Shown: piece by piece, positions 9,680 to 18,389 of the stretch
Position numbering within the stretch: position 1 is the stretch's first letter
Layout of the letters: the number at the start of each line of letters is the position of its first letter
Assembly (NCBI GenBank): GCA_024696945.1
Contig: JAILGF010000060.1
Span: 1 to 64,000 of the forward strand
DNA from: Lachnospiraceae bacterium
GTDB lineage: Bacteria > Bacillota > Clostridia > Lachnospirales > Lachnospiraceae
DNA length: 64,000 nucleotides
Reading direction: 5' to 3'
Program-made: the position numbers and the translations under genes
The notes under the pieces: generated by a model
Databases searched by the model: none
What the model saw: the letters and a program-made list of their open reading frames with translations, nothing else
Told to the model about the DNA's origin: nothing

Positions 9680-9732
9680 AGAGTAAGAATACAAAATAAT
9701 ACATTGATGTTCAAAATAATAGTTTTAATATA

Positions 9733-9771
9733 TATAGTGAAGTTACGGGATGTAGCTTCACTATATTTTTT
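9733..9771 (+). terminator. Rho-independent terminator
   Basis: tatagtgaag / cttcactata stem followed by a T-run. Confidence 0.75.
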
Positions 9772-9819
9772 GTGAAGCAATCTGCTTTTAAAACATCTAT
9801 TTTCGGTAAGGATAATAAT

Positions 9820-11616
9820 ATGAGTTCGGAAAAGAAACAATCAAATACAACTAAAAAATCGAGACTTGCATGGCTCTGGGAAAATATGGAGGGTAAGCAT
9901 GGTCTGTTCATCGCGGCTCTTATAGGAACCGTGGTTTACAATATTATGCAGCTTATAGTTCCGTATTTCTCAGGAAGGATTGTGGATCTACTGAGGAAGA
10001 TACAGGAAGAGAACTTGGTAATCTCGGATTTTAAGGATGATTTTATCAGGCTTATCATCCTTATGGTGGTTCTTACTCTTATAAGGGTTACCATTGTTTA
10101 CGGCGACTGTATGGCTTACGAGCATGTTTCGCAGAAGGCTCTCTACAGGATAAGAAATTTCCTATATGATAAGATTCAGAGACAGGATATGAAGTTCTAC
10201 GGCACATATCGTACCGGCGATCTGATGACGAGAGTTACGGGTGACCTTGACGCAGTAAGGCATAATATCGCTTGGGTTATAAGAATGATAGTTGAGTCGA
10301 TCACTCTTTACACGGCGACAGCAGTTTATTTCTTTATAATGAACTGGAAGCTGGCTATCTGCCTTCTTATAGTTTCACCGCTTATCTTTGCGATAGTTTT
10401 TAAATTCAGAAGAAGCGTTGCTCCGAAGCATGCGCTTTTGCGTGAAAAGCTTGCCGGAATGAATACAGACGCACAGGAAAATATTTCCGGTAACAGGGTA
10501 GTAAGAGCTTTTGCAAGAGAGGATTATGAAATAAAGAAATTTGATAAAGCGAACAAGGACTTTGAGGACACAGGAATAAACACACATATGACCTGGCTCA
10601 GGTTCTTCCCGGCAGTAGAAACGATTGCCAATGCTCTTCCCGTTATTCATCTGGTTATCGGCGGTATATTCTTTATGAACGGTGAGATCTCAATGGGAGA
10701 TTACGTTGCTTTCTCAGGCCTTATCTGGGCCATAGCTAACCCGATGAGACAGATGGGTAACATAATGAACGAGTTCCAGCGTTTCTCAGCTGCTTCCGCA
10801 AAGGTTATGGAAATCTATTATTCCGAGGCTGAGATTGTTGATAAGCCCGATGCGATCGCACATCCGGAAAGGTTTAAAGGCAAGGTTGAGTTTAAGCATG
10901 TTTCGTTCCAGTATTCCGACGGTAAATATCCGGTACTAAAGGATATCTCATTTGTAGCGAAACCCGGTGAAACTGTTGCCATAATCGGAGAGACTGGCTG
11001 CGGAAAGACTTCGCTTATCCAGATGATACCGAGATTCTTTGAGGCGACTGAGGGTGAGGTCATGGTTGATGATGTGCCCGTTGAGAACTATAAGCTTGAG
11101 GACTTAAGAAAGAATATCGGTCTTGCGACTCAGGATGTCCTTCTTTATTCAGATACGATAGAAGGTAATATAGCATACGGTGCTTCTACCATGAAGCCGG
11201 ATGAGGTTACAAAGTATGCAAAGTACTCCGCAGCTGCTGATTTTATTGAGAAGCTTCCCGAAGGTTATGATACTATAGTAGGTGAGAGAGGTGTTGGCTT
11301 GTCAGGCGGACAGAAGCAGCGTATTTCCCTTGCGAGAGCGCTTGCAATTAAGCCTTCGATCCTTATTCTTGATGATACCACTTCAGCTGTTGATATGGAG
11401 ACAGAAAAGGTTATACAGCATTCTTTGAGGAATCTTGATTTTGACTGTACAAAGATTATTATCGCGCAGCGTATTTCCACTACGAAGGCTGCGGATAAGA
11501 TACTGGTGCTTAAGGACGGCAGGATTATCGAGGAAGGATCTCACAAGGAGCTGGTTGCCAAGAAGGGATATTATGCGGATCTTGTTAACCTACAGATAGG
11601 GGAGATTTCGGCGTAA
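9820..11616 (+). CDS. ABC transporter permease/ATP-binding protein (degenerate-site half of heterodimer)
   Basis: ABC_membrane domain; Walker A GETGCGKT, LSGGQ signature, Walker B ILILDDTTS, H-loop replaced by Q (AQRIST). Confidence 0.92.
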   Translation: MSSEKKQSNTTKKSRLAWLWENMEGKHGLFIAALIGTVVYNIMQLIVPYFSGRIVDLLRKIQEENLVISDFKDDFIRLIILMVVLTLIRVTIVYGDCMAYEHVSQKALYRIRNFLYDKIQRQDMKFYGTYRTGDLMTRVTGDLDAVRHNIAWVIRMIVESITLYTATAVYFFIMNWKLAICLLIVSPLIFAIVFKFRRSVAPKHALLREKLAGMNTDAQENISGNRVVRAFAREDYEIKKFDKANKDFEDTGINTHMTWLRFFPAVETIANALPVIHLVIGGIFFMNGEISMGDYVAFSGLIWAIANPMRQMGNIMNEFQRFSAASAKVMEIYYSEAEIVDKPDAIAHPERFKGKVEFKHVSFQYSDGKYPVLKDISFVAKPGETVAIIGETGCGKTSLIQMIPRFFEATEGEVMVDDVPVENYKLEDLRKNIGLATQDVLLYSDTIEGNIAYGASTMKPDEVTKYAKYSAAADFIEKLPEGYDTIVGERGVGLSGGQKQRISLARALAIKPSILILDDTTSAVDMETEKVIQHSLRNLDFDCTKIIIAQRISTTKAADKILVLKDGRIIEEGSHKELVAKKGYYADLVNLQIGEISA

Positions 11617-11637
11617 GGCGAAAGGATTGGTATAAAA

Positions 11638-13419
11638 ATGGCAGGTAAGAATACGTACAGACAGGATGAGAGGCTGGATGAGCCGTTTGACATACGGCAT
11701 CTGCTGCTTGCTTCGTCGTATATTAAAAAGTATATAAAGCAAATGGGTCTGGCCCTGTTTTTGAGTATTTTAGGCGGAGCTCTGGGACTTCTTGCTCCTA
11801 TTATTACTCAGAAGGCGATTGATGATGCACTGATCCCGCATGATATGAAGCTTCTTATCATACTGGCGGTTCTGCTGGTTTCTGTTTATGCGGTAAGTAT
11901 CGTGTTTACGACAATAAGATCGAAGATGATGGTTAAGGTTTCACAGCGTATCATTTATGATATAAGAAAGGATCTTTTTGCTCATCTTCAGAAGCTTTCT
12001 TTCCAGTATTATGATGACCGTCCTCACGGTAAGATACTGATAAGGGTTGTTAACTATGTCAACTCTGTTTCGGATATGCTTTCAAACGGATTGATCAATA
12101 TTATCTTAGAGACTATAAACCTTATCATCATTGTTATTTATATGCTGATGGTGGATGTTCAGATGTCTCTTGTAGTTATGTGCGGTGTGCCTATTCTTGC
12201 CGTGTTCATGTTATGGATGAAGAACAGACAGCGTAAGGCTTGGCAGGCGGTTTCAAATAAGAGCTCAAACCTGAATGCTTACCTGCAGGAGAATATTGTC
12301 GGAGCTCGTATTACACAGATTTTTGCAAGAGAAAACGAGAATGCCGAGATTTTTGCAGGACTTTCCGAGGACTGCAGGAAGACCTGGATGAAGGCAGTGC
12401 GCTGCAACAACCTTATGTGGCCCGGAATCGATGCTATTTCTGTTCTTATCAGGGCAGCGATATTTATTTTTGGTATTATCGTGTTTAAAGAGGGTGCTAA
12501 GTCCATAGGCACGATCATTGCAATCTCAGGTTATTCCGCAAGATTCTGGCAGCCTATAATGAATATGGGAAATATTTTCAATAACTTCCTCAACAATATG
12601 GCTTACCTGGAGCGTATTTTTGAAACAATGGGCGAGAAGGTTACGGTTGACAATGTCGAGGATGCGAAGGAAATGCCTGATATTAAGGGACATGTTGAGT
12701 TTAAGAATGTCAGCTTCTCTTATGAAGAGGGCAAGGAAGTGCTTCACAATGTTTCGTTCGACGTTAAGCCCGGTATGAGTATTGCTCTTGTCGGACCTAC
12801 GGGTGCCGGTAAGAGTACTATAGTAAATCTTATATCAAGGTTCTACAATGTAGGAAGCGGCGAGATACTTATCGACGGTCAGGATATTTCAAAGGTTACT
12901 TTGAAGTCGCTACGTTCACAGATGGGTATCATGATGCAGGACAGCTTTATTTTCTCGGGTACCATAAAGGATAATATCCAATACGGCAAGCTTGATGCTA
13001 CTGATGAGGAAATTGTTGAAGCCAGTAAGAAGGTTTGTGCCGATTCGTTCATACAGAAGATGCCTGACGGATATATGACAGAGGTTAAGGAGAGAGGCTC
13101 ACTGCTCAGCCAGGGACAGAAACAGCTGATCTCATTTGCGAGGACACTTCTTTCTGATCCTAAGATATTGATCCTGGATGAGGCCACATCAAGTATTGAT
13201 GTTCAGACCGAACGTGCCCTTCAGGAGGGACTTAACAAGATGCTTAAGGGCAGAACGAGCTTTATTGTTGCTCATCGTCTTTCAACCATACGCAACTGTG
13301 ATGCCATCATGTATATCGATGACGGCGGCATCGTTGAGACCGGCAACCATGAAGAGCTTATGGCTAAGAAGGGTGCATATTACAAGCTTTATACCGCTCA
13401 GATCGAAGAGATCGCTTAA
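11638..13419 (+). CDS. ABC transporter permease/ATP-binding protein (consensus-site half of heterodimer)
   Basis: Walker A GPTGAGKS, Walker B ILILDEATS, H-loop AHRLST, signature altered to LSQGQ. Confidence 0.92.
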   Translation: MAGKNTYRQDERLDEPFDIRHLLLASSYIKKYIKQMGLALFLSILGGALGLLAPIITQKAIDDALIPHDMKLLIILAVLLVSVYAVSIVFTTIRSKMMVKVSQRIIYDIRKDLFAHLQKLSFQYYDDRPHGKILIRVVNYVNSVSDMLSNGLINIILETINLIIIVIYMLMVDVQMSLVVMCGVPILAVFMLWMKNRQRKAWQAVSNKSSNLNAYLQENIVGARITQIFARENENAEIFAGLSEDCRKTWMKAVRCNNLMWPGIDAISVLIRAAIFIFGIIVFKEGAKSIGTIIAISGYSARFWQPIMNMGNIFNNFLNNMAYLERIFETMGEKVTVDNVEDAKEMPDIKGHVEFKNVSFSYEEGKEVLHNVSFDVKPGMSIALVGPTGAGKSTIVNLISRFYNVGSGEILIDGQDISKVTLKSLRSQMGIMMQDSFIFSGTIKDNIQYGKLDATDEEIVEASKKVCADSFIQKMPDGYMTEVKERGSLLSQGQKQLISFARTLLSDPKILILDEATSSIDVQTERALQEGLNKMLKGRTSFIVAHRLSTIRNCDAIMYIDDGGIVETGNHEELMAKKGAYYKLYTAQIEEIA

Positions 13420-13453
13420 TATGGGGGGGACGGCTTTTTTGCCGTTTAATAAA

Positions 13454-13499
13454 CGGTAAGACCGGCATAATGAAAATGCATGTCTTACCGCTTTTTTTT
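13454..13499 (+). terminator. Rho-independent terminator
   Basis: cggtaagac / gtcttaccg stem followed by T8. Confidence 0.85.
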
Positions 13500-13598
13500 G
13501 TGGTACATTGACAAATATTTAATTTGTGGTACCATATATAGTGAGGATTGATATTAGTTTATCAAAACTTATGAATGAAAAATATGACAGGGGTGGAT

Positions 13599-14681
13599 AT
13601 GAAAGTGGATAATAACAGAATAACTGCAATAATAATGTCGGTAATTGTAGTTGCAATGACTTCTTTTTCCACACTTACCGGGTGTACGGAGTCAGGAAAC
13701 GGTGATAATTCTCAGGTGTCTGTTTCTGAAAACGATGATAAAAACGGAAAAGAAAACACTGAGAACAATACAGATCCCGGTAATACAGAGAATAAGAACG
13801 GAAACAAATCCGATGGTAATTCGGGTTTGGAAACAGAAAACGGCAATGAACAGGGTTCAGAGGAGGTTAAGAATACCGCAGAGGAATCAGAGGGTGAAAT
13901 AACTATGGACCCCATAACAAGAATGGAGTATGACAAGAGCAGGATCCTTGCTAAGACCGATTACTACAATTCACTTGACAATTCCTGTCCCCAGACATGG
14001 TGCTTCCAGAGAAAAAAGGACCATTCACCTTCAGGAACCTATGAGAATTTTAAGATTGCCGATTATAACGGAGTTTATCTTGATGAGAATGTAAGTTCTG
14101 AAGACAAGGTTATATATCTTACCTTTGACTGCGGATATCCTTCGGATCTTACCGTAAAGATACTGGACACGCTGAAGAAACATAATGCGAAAGCATCCTT
14201 TTTCGTTACTCAGATGTACCTTGAGGAATGTGCCGATTATGCTAAGCGCATGAAGGAAGAAGGACATATGGTATGCAACCATACCGTTACTCATACGGAT
14301 CTTGTTAAAAGAGACGTAGAGGGTGTCTGTGATGAGATTTTCGGAGTGGCAGAGTACTTTTATCAGGTGACGGGCTATGAGTTTGATCCCTATTTAAGAA
14401 CTCCGACCGGTTCATATTCAAAGAAGCTTATGACTATTATCAAGGATGCCGGTTATATGACAGTGTTTTGGAGTATAGCATACGGAGATTATGATCCTAA
14501 GAACCAGCCGGCACCGGGTTATGTTACAGATCACTTTGCAACATACCACCATAACGGTGCGATCGCGCTGATGCATAACGATTCTCCTTCAAATGCAAAC
14601 GAACTCGATGCCGTACTGACAGAGCTTGAGAATGAAGGTTATAGATTCGCGCTTTTGGATGAACTGTATATAAAAAAATGA
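13599..14681 (+). CDS. polysaccharide deacetylase (NodB/PdaA-like) lipoprotein
   Basis: Lipobox-like LTGC; IYLTFDCGYPSDLTVKILDTLKKHNAKASFFVT, CNHTVTHTDL, LRTPTGSYS; low-complexity N/E/G linker after the lipobox. Confidence 0.85.
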   Translation: MKVDNNRITAIIMSVIVVAMTSFSTLTGCTESGNGDNSQVSVSENDDKNGKENTENNTDPGNTENKNGNKSDGNSGLETENGNEQGSEEVKNTAEESEGEITMDPITRMEYDKSRILAKTDYYNSLDNSCPQTWCFQRKKDHSPSGTYENFKIADYNGVYLDENVSSEDKVIYLTFDCGYPSDLTVKILDTLKKHNAKASFFVTQMYLEECADYAKRMKEEGHMVCNHTVTHTDLVKRDVEGVCDEIFGVAEYFYQVTGYEFDPYLRTPTGSYSKKLMTIIKDAGYMTVFWSIAYGDYDPKNQPAPGYVTDHFATYHHNGAIALMHNDSPSNANELDAVLTELENEGYRFALLDELYIKK

Positions 14682-14731
14682 ATAAATAATTAGATGACTA
14701 AATAGGGTATAATTTATTGTATTAGGCAGGC

Positions 14732-15586
14732 TTAATGATTCCCGGATTGAACAGGTAGGATTGCAGACAATACGATCAATACCTGCGAGGGAAGATAGAA
14801 TGCCCACATAAGAACAACCGAGGAAGCTCTAAGAGTGTTGTATAATCCTGAATTGATATTAACAAAGCTTCCGAGGTTGTAGATCATTACATTAAGGTCA
14901 CAGAGTAGGAACAAAAACAGACCGATAAGGAACATGATAGGATGAGGAAAAAGACAGGTGCGGGAAGCCGCATCTGTTTTTTTATTGTTCCGGGAGGTAT
15001 CAGACGGTGTTATGGAAGGGACCTGGAGTATAATATTCCATACGAAGGATAATCCGTACAGGATTACGAGAAACATAACTGCCGAAAGACTAGAATCATT
15101 AGAAAATCTGACAGTGCCCGTCGCAGTAAGAACGATTGCGGTTATGATGGAAATACCTATCCTTATGCCGCTGATGACAGCAGTCTTTTTTATGTTGCCG
15201 CCAAGGATAACATAGAGATAGATAGCATGTACTATACAGAAACTGACCAGACCGGGAACCATACGGTCAGGGTTTAAAAGCAGGAAATAATCCGAAAAAG
15301 CAGTAAAAAACATAGCTCCGGCAATAAGAGCATAAGTATTGGTTTTGTTCTTATAATAAAGAACAGCGGTAACCAAAAGACATATGATGATGGAGTAATA
15401 CTTAAGATACGTGTCCGAGAGGATCTGTGAACGCTGAAGGGTTGTAACCAGACCGCTTTTAGAGGCTTCATTGCTGCTTAATACTATATCGATATACATA
15501 TATGTGACATATATCATCAGCTCCACGGTAATAAATATCCAGAGATATATTGGCAGTTTTTCCTTATTTTTTCTTGCGTAAGACAT
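14732..15586 (-). CDS. polytopic membrane protein, possibly YhhN-like
   Basis: Multiple hydrophobic helices; FFTAFSDYFLLLNPD...VSFCIVHAIYLYVI is reminiscent of the YhhN family. Confidence 0.55.
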   Translation of the reverse strand: MSYARKNKEKLPIYLWIFITVELMIYVTYMYIDIVLSSNEASKSGLVTTLQRSQILSDTYLKYYSIIICLLVTAVLYYKNKTNTYALIAGAMFFTAFSDYFLLLNPDRMVPGLVSFCIVHAIYLYVILGGNIKKTAVISGIRIGISIITAIVLTATGTVRFSNDSSLSAVMFLVILYGLSFVWNIILQVPSITPSDTSRNNKKTDAASRTCLFPHPIMFLIGLFLFLLCDLNVMIYNLGSFVNINSGLYNTLRASSVVLMWAFYLPSQVLIVLSAILPVQSGNH

Positions 15587-15608
15587 ATTTGCTCCTAGTT
15601 ATTTTATA

Positions 15609-15725
15609 AGGCTTCCCCTTGAGGGGAAGCTGTCAGCGAAGCTGACTGATGAGGTGTAAATTTGGTGTTAACACCTCATCCGACCTCACTTCGTTCGGCC
15701 ACCTTCCCCTCAAGGGGAAGGCTTT
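15609..15725. repeat. nested palindromic element (MITE-like)
   Basis: Outer imperfect inverted repeat (aaggcttccccttgaggggaagc...gatgaggtgt / acacctcatc...gccaccttcccctcaaggggaaggct) with internal hairpins in each arm. Confidence 0.7.
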
Positions 15726-15818
15726 ATCGGAATAACCCACTGGTACAAAAAGCGAACTTGGCAATTTATATAATATACCACTTGTTGGAAGGATTTCAAG
15801 TCTAACTAAAAATATTCA

Positions 15819-15847
15819 TTGCAAATAATTTCAAAAGATGGTAAAAT
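15819..15847 (+). promoter_or_regulatory. sigma-70-type promoter for GH94 gene
   Basis: TTGCAA - 17 nt - TAAAAT. Confidence 0.5.
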
Positions 15848-15910
15848 AAATTTTAAGTATGTACCCGGACCGGTGCAAATAAGAAAAAGCAAAAGAAAGG
15901 ATTCACGCTT

Positions 15911-18331
15911 ATGAAGTATGGTTATTTTGATGATGTAAACAGAGAATATTGCATTACCACCCCTTTTACCCCGCTTCCCTGGATCAATTACCTTGGAAAT
16001 GACGGATTCTTCGGACTGATTTCAAATACCGCAGGAGGATACTGCTTCTATCGCGATGCAAAGCTTAGACGTATCACCAGGTATCGTTACAACAATATAC
16101 CCAATGATATCGGAGGAAGATTATATTATATCAAGGACGGCAATACCGTTTGGAGTCCCGCATATCGTCCTGCAGAAACAGAACTTGACAGTTATGAGTG
16201 CAGGCATGGTATGGGATATACCACCTTTAACAGTACCAAAAACGGCGTAAATGCAAAGCTTACTTTCTTTGTTCCGTTAGGAGATGCGTGCGAGCTTCAT
16301 CGCTTAGAGGTAGTAAATAATTCAAATGAGACCAAGGAGCTTACTCTTTACAGCGGTATCGAGTGGTGTCTTTGGAATGCGGTTGATGATTCACAGAACT
16401 ATCAGAGAAACTTAAGCATCGGTGAGCTTGAGGTTATCGGAAGCACTATCTATCACAAGACAGAGTTCCGCGAGAGACGTAATCACTATGCATTCTTTAC
16501 CGTAAATACCGAAGTTGACGGCTTTGATACAGACCGTGATGTATTCCTTGGCGCAGGCCGTGCTTGGAATAATCCTGTACAGGTTGAAGAAGGTAAGAGC
16601 GGAAATACCGTTGCATCAGGCTGGTATCCTATTGCAAGCCATTCTATAAAGGTTACTTTAGCTCCCGGTGAGAAGAAGTCCTATGTATTCCAGTTAGGAT
16701 ACATTGAGGTTCCCAGAGATCAGAAGTGGGAGTCAAAGGGCGTTATCAATAAAAAGCCTGCTATTGAGCTTATCAATAAATATAATTCAGATGCAGCATT
16801 TGATGCAGCATTTAAGGCACTTAAGGATTATTGGGACAATCTGCTTTCAATCTATCATGTTGAGAGTAAGGACGAGAAGGTTAACCGTATGGTCAATATC
16901 TGGCATCAGTACCAGGTAATGGTTACATTCAACATGAGTCGTTCCGCATCGTACTGGGAGACCGGTATCGGACGTGGTATGGGCTTCAGAGATTCTTGCC
17001 AGGACCTTCTGGGATTCATGCATCTTATCCCTGAAAGAGCAAGGGACAGAATTATCGATATCGCATCCATCCAGTTTGAGAACGGTTCAACATATCATCA
17101 GTATCAGCCTCTTACCAAGCGTGGTAATGCAGATATAGGCGGCGGCTTTAACGATGACCCGTTATGGCTTGTAGCTTGTACAGCAGCTTACATCCGTGAG
17201 ACAGGTGACACAACAATACTTGATCATCCTACACCTTTCAACAATGTTGAAGGCAGCGAGAAGCCTCTTATGGAGCATCTCCGCAGGAGTATCAACTTTA
17301 CCATCAATAACAAGGGACCTCACGGTCTGCCTCTTATCGGACGTGCAGACTGGAATGACTGTCTGAACCTTAACTGCTTCTCAGAGGAGCCCGGTGAGTC
17401 CTTCCAGACATTTGGACCCAGCGAGGGACCTGTTGCAGAGTCTGTATTTATCGCAGGTATGTTTGTTAAGTACGGCAAGGAATATGCTGATATCTGTGAC
17501 TATGTAGGACTTACTGATGAGGCAAAGAGCATCAGGGCTGAGGTAGAGAAGGTTAAGACTGCTACCGAAGAGTTCGGATGGGACGGCGAATGGTTCCTTC
17601 GTGCATACGATGCATACGGAAACAAGGTTGGTTCAAATGAATGCGAAGAAGGTAAGATCTTCATCGAGCCCCAGGGCTTCTGTACCATGGCAGGTATCGG
17701 TCAGGAGAAGGGCTTCGGTGCAAAGGCTCTTGATTCATTATACAAGTACCTTGTAAATGATTATGGTATCGAGATCTTAGCACCCTGCTATACCACCTAT
17801 CATGTTGAACTTGGTGAGATTTCTTCGTATCCGCCCGGATACAAGGAGAACGGTGCAATTTTTACTCACAACAATCCCTGGTGTTCAGTGGCTGCTACTG
17901 TTATCGGTGATGCTGAGAAGGCATTCGATATCTACAAGAGAAGCTGTCCTGCATTCTTAGAGGATGTGAGCGAGATCCATCGTACCGAGCCTTATGTATA
18001 CAGCCAGATGATCGCAGGCCGTGCCGCTGTTCATTACGGCGAGGCTAAGAACTCATTCCTTACAGGTACCGCAGCATGGGTTGTAGTTGATATCACACAG
18101 GCTATTCTCGGAGTTCAGCCTACATTACAGGGCCTTGCGATCAAGCCTTGCGTTACAAAGGATTTCGGCAGCTACAAGGTTACACGTAAATATCGTGGTG
18201 CAGAATATGACATTAACGTTATCCAGGACGGAAGCGGCAAGGGTCTTGTTGTTGACGGCGTAAGTGTTGACGGAAATCTTGTTCCTGTTACGGCCGGTAA
18301 GAAGGAATACAAAGTAGAGTATTATATCTGA
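15911..18331 (+). CDS. cellobiose phosphorylase (GH94)
   Basis: Long family-typical stretches: KYGYFDDVNREYCITTPFTPLPWINYLG, NTAGGYCFYRDAKLRRITRYRYNN, NMSRSASYWETGIGRGMGFRDSCQDLLGF, GLPLIGRADWNDCLNLNCFS, YPPGYKENGAIFTHNNPW. Confidence 0.93.
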   Translation: MKYGYFDDVNREYCITTPFTPLPWINYLGNDGFFGLISNTAGGYCFYRDAKLRRITRYRYNNIPNDIGGRLYYIKDGNTVWSPAYRPAETELDSYECRHGMGYTTFNSTKNGVNAKLTFFVPLGDACELHRLEVVNNSNETKELTLYSGIEWCLWNAVDDSQNYQRNLSIGELEVIGSTIYHKTEFRERRNHYAFFTVNTEVDGFDTDRDVFLGAGRAWNNPVQVEEGKSGNTVASGWYPIASHSIKVTLAPGEKKSYVFQLGYIEVPRDQKWESKGVINKKPAIELINKYNSDAAFDAAFKALKDYWDNLLSIYHVESKDEKVNRMVNIWHQYQVMVTFNMSRSASYWETGIGRGMGFRDSCQDLLGFMHLIPERARDRIIDIASIQFENGSTYHQYQPLTKRGNADIGGGFNDDPLWLVACTAAYIRETGDTTILDHPTPFNNVEGSEKPLMEHLRRSINFTINNKGPHGLPLIGRADWNDCLNLNCFSEEPGESFQTFGPSEGPVAESVFIAGMFVKYGKEYADICDYVGLTDEAKSIRAEVEKVKTATEEFGWDGEWFLRAYDAYGNKVGSNECEEGKIFIEPQGFCTMAGIGQEKGFGAKALDSLYKYLVNDYGIEILAPCYTTYHVELGEISSYPPGYKENGAIFTHNNPWCSVAATVIGDAEKAFDIYKRSCPAFLEDVSEIHRTEPYVYSQMIAGRAAVHYGEAKNSFLTGTAAWVVVDITQAILGVQPTLQGLAIKPCVTKDFGSYKVTRKYRGAEYDINVIQDGSGKGLVVDGVSVDGNLVPVTAGKKEYKVEYYI

Positions 18332-18389
18332 TATTAAATCTTTCGTTTTTGTATAAAGGGGGAAATACATTTAATACGGAGGAATATCT

